Position numbers and translations under genes: made by a program. A stretch of 6,614 bases of DNA from assembly GCA_035318785.1 (NCBI GenBank), contig DATHDZ010000120.1, positions 1 to 6,614 on the forward strand. Reading direction: 5' to 3'. Below, piece by piece: positions 1 through 5,960 of the stretch. Source of the DNA: CAIYRG01 sp035318785. Its GTDB lineage: Bacteria > Pseudomonadota > Alphaproteobacteria > Micropepsales > Micropepsaceae. The notes under the pieces are model-generated. The model made no database searches. It saw only the letters and a list, made by a program, of their open reading frames with translations, and was not told the DNA's origin. Position 1 is the stretch's first letter; every line of letters begins with the position of its first letter.

Positions 1-747
1 CTTCTCCAGCGCCGGCCAGGTGCGGTCGGGGCTGCGCGCCACTTTGCAATCGGCCTCGGTTCGCGTTGGCGCTCCTGCGGCAGCTTGCGGTGTCGGTGCG
101 TTCAGATGTTTGCGATACCAGAGCTGCGCGCAGAACGGATCCTCCTGATACATGTGGACATGATTGAATCGCTCGGCCGGCATATTGCCCTGATATTCGA
201 TCAGGGCACCGTCGGGGCCGCGCATATAGGCGAAGCCCGCCCCGCCGGCCGGCTGCACGCCCTTCGCTTTCGCGTCGGCGATCTGCGCCTTGGTCAGGCC
301 GAGCAAGCCGCCCGTGCCGGGCCAAGTATCGCTGCTGACAAGGACCGTGCCGCCCTCGTCCGTGGTGTAGAGCGGCGCAAGCGTCACTTCGGGACGGGTC
401 TTGTAGAGCTCCATGTTCTTGCGCACATCGGTGACGTGCCAGCCGAAATGCCAGAACGCGGTGATTTGCGGATCGGCGGCCGGAGGCTGCGCAACCTTGG
501 TGAACAGCACCAGGACATTGTTGGGCGAACGCAAGGCAGGATAACCGCCCCATTCCGCCTTCGCGGTGCTCGGATATTCCTTGGCATAGAATGCGATCGC
601 GGCATCGGGATTGACCGAATTCAAATGGAGATGGTGAAATCCCGGCGGTGCAAGCGCATCTTGTCCGGCGGCCTCATATCCGCTCCCGGCTGCAAAGATT
701 GCTACGACGATCGCCGCCGGCATCCAACGTGGCGTGAATTCTGGCAT
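1..747 (-). CDS. Exported VOC (glyoxalase/dioxygenase-fold) family protein, 3' end missing
   Basis: An open frame of 249 codons starts at ATG 747 and runs off the left edge without a stop. The start follows GAGGAG with a 6-base gap (754-759); a second ATG lies at codon 9. Residues 1-30 look like a Sec signal peptide: Arg7, then the hydrophobic run MPAAIVVAIFAAG. The mature part shows repeated VOC half-modules. FHHLHLNS (37-44) leading into AIAFY is a typical first strand and helix. FWHFGWHVTD (98-107) opens a second module, which closes with GPDGALIEYQG (177-187), where Glu184 sits at the usual metal-ligand position. FNHVHMYQEDP (194-204) followed by QLWYRKH looks like the start of a third. 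The VOC superfamily includes glyoxalases, extradiol dioxygenases and binding proteins, so the reaction cannot be given. Export is unusual for the fold. The gene has its own promoter, 91 bases behind the kinase stop. The fold is fairly certain; the function is unknown. Confidence 0.85.
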   Translation of the reverse strand, partial: MPEFTPRWMPAAIVVAIFAAGSGYEAAGQDALAPPGFHHLHLNSVNPDAAIAFYAKEYPSTAKAEWGGYPALRSPNNVLVLFTKVAQPPAADPQITAFWHFGWHVTDVRKNMELYKTRPEVTLAPLYTTDEGGTVLVSSDTWPGTGGLLGLTKAQIADAKAKGVQPAGGAGFAYMRGPDGALIEYQGNMPAERFNHVHMYQEDPFCAQLWYRKHLNAPTPQAAAGAPTRTEADCKVARSPDRTWPALEK

Positions 748-753
748 CGGAGA

Positions 754-790
754 CTCCTCTTCCGGCAGGCGAGGTCTAGAAATTATAGCA
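754..790 (-). promoter_or_regulatory. Extended -10 promoter and ribosome binding site of the VOC gene
   Basis: On the minus strand, TGCTATAAT occupies 790-782. This is a perfect TATAAT preceded by the TGn extension, which often compensates for a poor -35. The hexamer 17 bases upstream (CATTCA) matches TTGACA weakly. Transcription would begin near 775, leaving a leader of roughly 28 bases. The strong Shine-Dalgarno GAGGAG (759-754) lies 6 bases before the ATG at 747. This suggests the VOC gene is transcribed separately from the kinase upstream of it. Confidence 0.6.
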
Positions 791-816
791 CCATTCCGGG
801 ACTCTGAATGGCAGTG

Positions 817-839
817 GCCGGGCCGGGGGATGGGCCGGC
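817..839 (-). terminator. Possible GC-rich hairpin at the kinase stop codon
   Basis: GCCGGGCC (817-824) can pair with GGGCCGGC (832-839) around a 7-base loop, with one internal G-G mismatch. The hairpin overlaps the kinase stop codon. On the minus strand no T-rich run follows, so it is not a standard intrinsic terminator. It may slow or stop transcription before the VOC promoter, or may just reflect GC-rich sequence. Confidence 0.2.
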
Positions 840-2374
840 TATCCGTAGCGAAAGGGAAACCGGAAATCGTAGCGGATGCCCTCGCGCCGGTAGGTCACGT
901 CGACACGGCCGCCCAGTTCCTGCCGTGCGCTCATTTCAATGAGCTTGCTGCCAAAACCCGATCTCTGTTCTGGCTCTCGCAGATCGGATAGGCCGCTCTC
1001 TTCCCAGACAAGTGCGACCCGCGGGGTGCTCGCCTCCGGATCGGCCAGCGTCCAGCGCAGCGCAATGCGCCCGGCTGGAACGGACAGCGCGCCATATTTG
1101 ACCGCGTTCGTGACCAATTCATGCAGGATCATGCTCATCGCCAGGGTCGCCTTCGCGGACAACGAAATCTCGGGCCCGTCGAATTCCAGCTGCTCGGCAG
1201 CGACATGGGGCGTGACGATCTCCTGGACGATGTCCTTGATCAGGGTTTGTTTCCATTCCGAGGCGGTCAAGAGACTGTAGCTCCGCCCCAGCGAAACAAG
1301 ACGCCCGGAGAAATCCTTCTTGAAGAGTTCAAGCGAGTTCGCGCCGCGGGCCGTCTGCATCGCGATCGCCAGCACGACCGCCAGCATGTTCTTCACGCGA
1401 TGGTTGAGCTCGGCGACCAACATTTCTTGGCGCTGCAGCACTTCGCGCCGTTCCAGAACACGTCCAACCTGGTCCCCGAATGTACGGGCAATGAGCAACA
1501 CCTGAGGGTCGCGTTCCATCACGACGTCGTTGAAGAATTCCAGGACGGCGATCACCTTGTCGCCGCTTTTGATCGGCACGCCGAAAGCGGCTCGGACATT
1601 GAGGTCGCTCAACTCACGAAAGCGGGGAATGTTGGCCTCTGCTTGCGAAATGTCGGCGACCCACCGCACGTTTTGCGTCTGCCAGATCATTCCCGGCAAG
1701 CCGACGCCGCTTCGGAACCGGCTATTCATCGTCACTTGTCGCAAGCGCCCATATTTTTCGTCGTCGACATGCCAGATCGCAGTTGGGATAAACTCCAGCG
1801 AGCCGTCTTCGGATGGGACATAGGCATGTCCGACAGGCCAGCCGGACAGTTCGCATACGGCGTCCAGACAGAGCTGCAGAACGTTCGACACGGACTTTGT
1901 TTCGGCCGCGAGCGCGGTCACCTCCCCCAGCAGGATCGCCTGCCGCGCTTGCCTTTCCAGGACAAGATGCGTTCCGTGACGATCGGTGATGTCGCGCAAG
2001 AATCCGACAAACACCCGCGCCCCCGCGCGCTCGAACGGCGAGATCGACAATTCGATGGGAAACTCCTCGCCGCTGCGGCGAAGGGCCGTGATTTCCACCC
2101 GCCGCCGCAACAACGGCCCGTCCCCGGTTTCGTTATAATGGCGAAGCCCACGATTATGGTCCTGCCGATAGCGGTCCGGTATGATCAGATCAGCCATTTT
2201 GCGGTTCAACGCTTCTTCCGCGCTCCAGCCAAACGTCTCTTCGGCCAGCGCGCTCCAGGCCGCGACTTTGCCGTCGGAATCCATGATGACGACCGGATCG
2301 AGCGCCGTTTCGAGGATGATTTGAAGAGCTGCGTCCCCGGGCAGCGCAGCCGCGGGCGGCATCTGGGCGATCAT
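839..2374 (-). CDS. PAS-GAF-HWE sensor histidine kinase (soluble)
   Basis: This 511-residue protein has no signal peptide or membrane segment, so it should sense in the cytoplasm. The order is a PAS domain (about 15-130, ending FVGFLRDITDR), a GAF domain (about 157-308, with LSGWPVGHAYV and FGVPIKSGDKVIAVLEFF), then the kinase core. The phosphoacceptor His is H325 in AELNHRVKN. The N-box ILHELVTNAVKYGALS contains H418 and N423. ALVWEESG gives the W-x-E motif (W457, E459), and GFGSKLIE (473-480) is the G2 box. The N-box His and WxE define the HWE family, which occurs mainly in alphaproteobacteria and often signals to receiver-only or stress regulators. All key residues are present, so the enzyme should be active. 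There is no receiver domain and no adjacent regulator gene. The start at 2374 has no good ribosome binding site, and ATG at codon 5 is an alternative. The signal sensed is unknown; nothing shows a haem or flavin site. Confidence 0.95.
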   Translation of the reverse strand: MIAQMPPAAALPGDAALQIILETALDPVVIMDSDGKVAAWSALAEETFGWSAEEALNRKMADLIIPDRYRQDHNRGLRHYNETGDGPLLRRRVEITALRRSGEEFPIELSISPFERAGARVFVGFLRDITDRHGTHLVLERQARQAILLGEVTALAAETKSVSNVLQLCLDAVCELSGWPVGHAYVPSEDGSLEFIPTAIWHVDDEKYGRLRQVTMNSRFRSGVGLPGMIWQTQNVRWVADISQAEANIPRFRELSDLNVRAAFGVPIKSGDKVIAVLEFFNDVVMERDPQVLLIARTFGDQVGRVLERREVLQRQEMLVAELNHRVKNMLAVVLAIAMQTARGANSLELFKKDFSGRLVSLGRSYSLLTASEWKQTLIKDIVQEIVTPHVAAEQLEFDGPEISLSAKATLAMSMILHELVTNAVKYGALSVPAGRIALRWTLADPEASTPRVALVWEESGLSDLREPEQRSGFGSKLIEMSARQELGGRVDVTYRREGIRYDFRFPFRYG

Positions 2375-2447
2375 GTCAGGTGCTTAGGCAAGGCGCGGTC
2401 TCTTTACAAACGCCGCCGCAACAAGCGGTCGCCCCCCCCCGCGCAAA

Positions 2448-2476
2448 ACTATGCTCCGCCATGGTGGGAGTGACAA
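2448..2476 (-). promoter_or_regulatory. Candidate sigma70-type promoter of the histidine kinase
   Basis: On the minus strand, TTGTCA (2476-2471, 5 of 6 matches to TTGACA) is separated by exactly 17 bases from CATAGT (2453-2448, 4 of 6 matches to TATAAT). It lies in the 146-base gap between the amidohydrolase stop and the kinase start. It would give a leader of about 65 bases containing a run of nine G and a small CCGC-TTGTT-GCGG hairpin. The match is moderate and could be chance. Confidence 0.4.
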
Positions 2477-2520
2477 GACGCGATGACGGGAGATTGTTCG
2501 GCGCCCGGCGAGATGTCCGG

Positions 2521-4008
2521 CTAGAACAGCTTCGGGAGTCTCTCCGCGAAGAGGTCTTCCTTGTAATTGACCTTGGCGAAAAGATAGCTCCGCGATTCCT
2601 CGACCATACGCTTCAGCCGATTCATGTCGAGATCCACGATCCTGCCGTGCAGCTTGCGGATCTGGCCGCCGATGATCACGGTGTCGACATTGCTGCGGTC
2701 TGCCGCCTGCACGACCGTACCCAGCGCATTGTTGGACGGGTACAGATTGATATCGTCGGCCCGGATCATCACCAGATCGGCTTCCTTGCCGGGCGCAATG
2801 CTGCCGATCTTATCGGCGAGCCCTGCGCAATTCGCGCCGTTCACCGTCGCGGCCTCCAACACATCGCGGACATTGACGGGGGCAGGGATATTGGGCTGCC
2901 CGCCGAACTTCCGGTTCTGCGCCAACGCCCGCTGCATGTAGAAGGCGACGCGCATCTCGGCGAACATGTCGGAACTGTAGGAGGTCTCATTGTCCACCGA
3001 AAAGCCCGGCTTGATCCCATGGTCGAGCGCGTGCTGATAAGCGGAAATCCCTTCGCCCAGTGCGTATTGTGCATCCGAACGCGGGCACACATCGACCGTG
3101 GCGCCGGATTCGCGCAGGATCTGCCACGTCCGTTCGGGCAGCGCGCCGCAATGGTTGAAGGTGTTGTCAGGCCCGACCATCTTCTCCTGCCAAAGCGGGT
3201 CGAGAAGATCGCCTGCCATCGGTCCCTGGAACTCGCTCGTGATCCGCAAACCCAGGCGGCGGGCGACATTCCAATTGTCGCGATTGGGCCCTGAGAACAT
3301 GCGCAATGTCACAAGCTGATCGGGGCTCGAGAAATAGGTCTTCTGCAGGCGCGTTAGGTCCTGCGGCCATTGGCGGTCCCATTCCCCGGCTTGCGGCGCA
3401 CCAGACGCATGGACCGCGCGGATGCCCGAATCGAACAGCGCCTCGACGGCGGCATCCGAATGGCCCGCGCTGCGCGCATTGTGGGAATTGTCGATGACGC
3501 AGGTGATGCCGGCATCGATGCAGCCCAAGGCGGTGATCATGCCGCCGACATACATGTCTTGCGGGCGGTAATGGGTGGCGAAGGACAAATGCGTGGCGTT
3601 CGCATAATCGGCCAGCGTCGGCGCATTGGGATTGATGCGGCGCAGTTGGCCTTCCCAGGAATGGCGGTGACAATCGACGAATCCCGGAATGAGGATCATG
3701 TTGGACGCGTCGATGATCTGCGCCCCCGCCGCGCTGAGATTGGCCCCGACCGCGGCGATTTTCGTGCCCTCGATCAGGACATCGCCCTTGGCGAGATCGC
3801 CGACGCGTCCATCCATGCTGATGATCGTGCCGCCCTTGAGCAGGATTCTTTGGCGCGGATTCACGGCGGCCTGACGTGCGAAACGCTGCGCGGCATCGGC
3901 GGCCCTCGCCTCGCCGCCGCCCAGTCTTGCGGCCGCGAATCCCGCTGCCAATCCTGCCGCGGTTTTGACCAGGGTGCGGCGGGAGAAGGACGGGGTGCTG
4001 TGCTCCAT
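2521..4008 (-). CDS. Tat-exported amidohydrolase (COG0402-like, ATZ/TRZ and cytosine deaminase superfamily)
   Basis: The 495-residue product starts at ATG 4008, 6 bases after GGGAG (4019-4015). The N-terminus is a twin-arginine signal: SRRTLVK (9-15), a hydrophobic stretch of Ala, Gly and Leu, and a likely cleavage after ARA (34-36). It should therefore reach the periplasm already folded with its metal. A small beta-sandwich segment (about 52-105, LLKGGTIISMDG) leads into the TIM barrel at IPGFVDCHRH, where H114 and H116 form the strand-1 HxH pair. H286 (FNHCG) fits the strand-6 His and D339 (FSVDNETS) the strand-8 Asp. The C-terminal part returns to the sandwich (GSIAPGKEADLVMI, 402-415). 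Relatives hydrolyse or deaminate ring C-N bonds, but the substrate here is unknown. The strand-5 metal His is not seen: the expected place reads RITSEFQG, suggesting Glu259 instead. The gene lies 32 bases after the metallo-beta-lactamase-fold gene, so co-transcription is very likely. Confidence 0.92.
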   Translation of the reverse strand: MEHSTPSFSRRTLVKTAAGLAAGFAAARLGGGEARAADAAQRFARQAAVNPRQRILLKGGTIISMDGRVGDLAKGDVLIEGTKIAAVGANLSAAGAQIIDASNMILIPGFVDCHRHSWEGQLRRINPNAPTLADYANATHLSFATHYRPQDMYVGGMITALGCIDAGITCVIDNSHNARSAGHSDAAVEALFDSGIRAVHASGAPQAGEWDRQWPQDLTRLQKTYFSSPDQLVTLRMFSGPNRDNWNVARRLGLRITSEFQGPMAGDLLDPLWQEKMVGPDNTFNHCGALPERTWQILRESGATVDVCPRSDAQYALGEGISAYQHALDHGIKPGFSVDNETSYSSDMFAEMRVAFYMQRALAQNRKFGGQPNIPAPVNVRDVLEAATVNGANCAGLADKIGSIAPGKEADLVMIRADDINLYPSNNALGTVVQAADRSNVDTVIIGGQIRKLHGRIVDLDMNRLKRMVEESRSYLFAKVNYKEDLFAERLPKLF

Positions 4009-4040
4009 GTCGAACTCCCGCTGGATGAACTGTCGAGACG

Positions 4041-5090
4041 CTATTTCTGGCCGCGCTCATCCATCCAGGCATAGACACGCCGGACGCCGCGGATGTCGGC
4101 GCCGGGCCCCTGAATCGCGGGGAAGTCCTTCGCATGCGAGGTGAGATCGATGCGGCGCGCGGCGTCTTCGGCCGAGACACCCTGCGCGCGCAGCTTGGCG
4201 ACCTGCGCCGTTAAATCCCGCAAATAGGATTGATAGGCGGTGATCAGGCTTTTGTTGGTGAAGGGCACGCCATGGCCCGGCAAGTCCACTTCGAAGTCCA
4301 GCTTCTTGAGCGCTTCCAGCGTCGTGACCCATTCGTCGAAGAACGCGTCGCCCATATAGGCAGGCCGGCTTTCCATGAGATCGCCGGTCGCGACGATTTT
4401 CTCCTTGGGGAGATAGACCACCGTATCGCCGCCGGTATGGCCGCGGCCTAAGAAAATAAGGTCGATCTCCCTCTGTCCTCTGTGGAGAACCAATTTGCTC
4501 GAATAGGTCACGTTCGGCGGGGTCGGCTTGATCTCCTTGAGCTGCACCAGGATGTTTTCCGAATCCGCGAGCTGTTTGGCCAGCGTGGCTTTGCGTGCCG
4601 AATCTGCCTCCGCCGCGATCTGCTTCTTCAATCCGTCGATCTGCGCCGGTACGGCCGTGCCCTGCGAGGTCTTGTACGGCTCGCGATTGAGCACGTCGAA
4701 GGTGGTCATCGCGGTGCGCACATAATCATGCGCGATGATCTGCACTTCCGGGCCGAAGATCGAATTGCCATCGGTATGATCGAAATGCCAATGCGTGTTC
4801 ACGACATAGCGCACGGGCTTATTGGACAGCATCTTGATGTCCGCCAGGAACGCGCGCGTATTGGCCGGCGTGGTGCCGGTATCCACGATCAGGACATCGT
4901 CGTCATTGACGATCACGACGTTGTTGCTGCCGAATCCGCCCGTCGCGTAATAGACGCCATCGGCGATCTTTTCGAATTTGTAGGTCTTGCCCTGGACGAC
5001 CGGATAGGTTTTCGAGACCGGCTGCGCCTCGGCAACGAGCGGCGTCGCGATGATGAGTGCGAAGCCCCACGCGAGCATGCGGAATGTCAT
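4041..5090 (-). CDS. Exported metallo-beta-lactamase-fold hydrolase
   Basis: The protein has 349 residues. The start at ATG 5090 follows GGGAGG (5102-5097) with 6 bases between; ATG at codon 5 is possible but worse placed. Residues 1-22 form a Sec signal peptide (MTFRMLAWGFALIIATPLVAEA), cut probably near AEA-QP. The two-metal site is complete: H100, H102, D104 and H105 in THWHFDHTDGN, H218 in GRGHTGGD, D237 in ATGDLMES, and H273 in LPGHGVPF. A charged helical stretch (about 146-187) is inserted between the first two motif groups and lacks catalytic motifs. The superfamily covers beta-lactamases, lactonases, thioesterases and other hydrolases; the motifs do not choose among them, and I would not call it a resistance gene. 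It is the first gene of a likely two-gene operon with the Tat-exported amidohydrolase, which suggests the two act on related compounds outside the cytoplasm. Confidence 0.95.
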   Translation of the reverse strand: MTFRMLAWGFALIIATPLVAEAQPVSKTYPVVQGKTYKFEKIADGVYYATGGFGSNNVVIVNDDDVLIVDTGTTPANTRAFLADIKMLSNKPVRYVVNTHWHFDHTDGNSIFGPEVQIIAHDYVRTAMTTFDVLNREPYKTSQGTAVPAQIDGLKKQIAAEADSARKATLAKQLADSENILVQLKEIKPTPPNVTYSSKLVLHRGQREIDLIFLGRGHTGGDTVVYLPKEKIVATGDLMESRPAYMGDAFFDEWVTTLEALKKLDFEVDLPGHGVPFTNKSLITAYQSYLRDLTAQVAKLRAQGVSAEDAARRIDLTSHAKDFPAIQGPGADIRGVRRVYAWMDERGQK

Positions 5091-5166
5091 GAGCCCCCTC
5101 CCGGATGGAATTTCTCAATGGTCCGGCAGGCACCATACCCCGAAAATGCGCGGCTACTTAGCTCCA

Positions 5167-5206
5167 TGTCATCCCCGGCGAGCCGTGGCGATCGCCGGGA
5201 ATGACA
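5167..5206. repeat. Intergenic palindrome with 15-bp arms
   Basis: The arms at 5167-5181 and 5192-5206 pair over 15 positions with one mismatch (5173 against 5200), around a 10-base loop. The mismatch becomes a G-U wobble in the minus-strand RNA. The arm core GTCATcCCCGGCGA resembles the short palindromic repeats scattered between genes in many alphaproteobacteria. No T-run follows on either strand, so it is a poor intrinsic terminator, although it sits between the response regulator stop and the hydrolase operon and could insulate them. Copy number cannot be judged from this window. Confidence 0.6.
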
Positions 5207-5258
5207 AAAGGGGGGTACTCGCGGTGCTCGGGGAAAGGGTCCCCTAGGCGGGCCTTGG

Positions 5259-5768
5259 TCAGATCGCCATGACGGTCTTGCGCCGTTCCGGGCCCCTGTA
5301 CTTTATATCGCGGCGGCGGCGGCGGCACGGCCCAAAATAGGTCGGGCCGAAGACGAAAGGCCGGGGTCTCAAGATGATCTCTTGGATGCGGCTATGAAGT
5401 CCCCGTTCGGTGACAGGTTTCACCATGATCTCGTTCACACCGACATCCCGAGCCCCTACGACTCGATGGCGGTCCGCGTGGCCGGTGATCATAATGACGG
5501 GCGTGGTCTGGACCTTCTCGTTCGGCGAGCGGCGCATCGTCCGGACGAAACTGATGCCGTCCATGAACTGCATCGTGAGGTCCGAGAGAATGAAGTCGGG
5601 CATCTCCGATTCGAGGGCTTCCAGGGCAGCGCTCCCGTCCGCATATTCGGAGCTCTCGACGCACATCCGTTGCAACAGCCGGCGCAAAAGCGCACGCATA
5701 TGCTCGTTGTCGTCGACAATGAGCGCCCGCAACTTGCGCTTTGCGAGATCGGAATCCTCAATCATCAT
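5259..5768 (-). CDS. Single-domain CheY-like response regulator with basic C-terminal tail
   Basis: Started at ATG 5768 the product has 169 residues; the next codon is also ATG. The frame stays open up to 5903, but the extra 45 codons resemble no receiver domain and overlap a structured leader, so I reject them. No strong ribosome binding site precedes 5768. The receiver (about 12-134) has acidic residues D19 and D20, phosphoacceptor D63 in LSDLTMQFMDG, T95 in MITGHAD, and K117 in MVKPV, so it should be phosphorylated normally. The usual MP after the Asp is MQ here. The tail RPRPFVFGPTYFGPCRRRRR…GPERRK (134-164) carries no DNA-binding or enzymatic domain. It follows a tail I recall from alphaproteobacterial single-domain regulators (YFGPDRRR), with Cys148 where Asp is usual. 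It may be a phosphate relay, a sink, or act by protein contacts. The HWE kinase in this window is a possible but unproven partner. Confidence 0.92.
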   Translation of the reverse strand: MMIEDSDLAKRKLRALIVDDNEHMRALLRRLLQRMCVESSEYADGSAALEALESEMPDFILSDLTMQFMDGISFVRTMRRSPNEKVQTTPVIMITGHADRHRVVGARDVGVNEIMVKPVTERGLHSRIQEIILRPRPFVFGPTYFGPCRRRRRDIKYRGPERRKTVMAI

Positions 5769-5845
5769 GCAGGGCCAATTCCAAAACAGAGACCCGGATA
5801 CAACGATATTTAGAGTTACCAAACGGTGAACCGCGCGTAAGAAGA

Positions 5846-5881
5846 CCCGCCTTTCGGCTAGGCACCCTTGGGTTAGGCGGG
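5846..5881 (-). promoter_or_regulatory. Structured leader upstream of the response regulator
   Basis: CCCGCCT (5846-5852) and AGGCGGG (5875-5881) form a perfect 7-bp inverted repeat. On the minus strand the distal arm also belongs to GCC-GAAA-GGC, a small hairpin with a GNRA loop, so the two foldings exclude each other. It lies about 80 bases before the response regulator start. It does not match a riboswitch class I know, including the c-di-GMP-I consensus. It could be a leader RNA element, an attenuator or a protein-binding site, or have no function. Confidence 0.3.
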
Positions 5882-5913
5882 AAAACGATGGGCAAAGGCG
5901 CAATGCAGCCCTT

Positions 5914-5927
5914 CGCTGTTGACAGCG
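5914..5927. promoter_or_regulatory. Palindrome overlapping a TTGACA hexamer, possible operator
   Basis: CGCTGT-TG-ACAGCG is a perfect 6-bp inverted repeat with a 2-base centre. A perfect -35 hexamer TTGACA (5919-5924) lies within it, pointing toward the PAP2 gene, with 36 bases from its end to the TTG start. The -10 region expected near 5942 is a poor match, so the promoter call is weak. A dimeric regulator bound here could affect either divergent gene. Confidence 0.3.
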
Positions 5928-5949
5928 TTACATCAGCCAAATGAGCGAA

Positions 5950-5954
5950 AGGAG
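5950..5954 (+). promoter_or_regulatory. Ribosome binding site that selects the TTG start of the PAP2 gene
   Basis: AGGAG lies 6 bases before TTG 5961, ideal spacing, but 18 bases before the first in-frame ATG at 5973. An in-frame TAG at 5955-5957 excludes any earlier start. Confidence 0.65.
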
Positions 5955-5960
5955 TAGCGT

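Noticed and set aside
85..807. Plus-strand open frame of 240 codons opposite the VOC gene
   Set aside because: The minus-strand frame has a promoter, ribosome binding site, signal peptide and VOC motifs. The plus-strand product has none.
1121..2473. Plus-strand open frame of 450 codons opposite the histidine kinase
   Set aside because: It is antisense to a gene with complete kinase motifs. Its translation is rich in Arg, His, Gln and Asp with no recognisable domain, as expected of a shadow frame in GC-rich DNA.
2380..3294. Plus-strand open frame of 304 codons opposite the amidohydrolase
   Set aside because: It is antisense to a clearly identified gene and has no family resemblance.
3167..4180. 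Minus-strand frame of 337 codons overlapping the amidohydrolase in another phase
   Set aside because: Its translation is dominated by Arg, Gly, His and Pro without motifs, and it crosses the hydrolase gene boundary.
5230..5244. GGGG-CCCC hairpin after the response regulator as a terminator
   Set aside because: The stem has only four pairs and no T-run follows on the minus strand.
5846..5881. c-di-GMP-I riboswitch upstream of the response regulator
   Set aside because: A GAAA-loop hairpin is present, but the conserved core and the order of helices do not match.
5769..5903. Upstream extension of the response regulator start to ATG 5903
   Set aside because: The 45 extra residues match no receiver sequence and overlap a likely structured leader; ATG 5768 or 5765 gives the usual receiver N-terminus.
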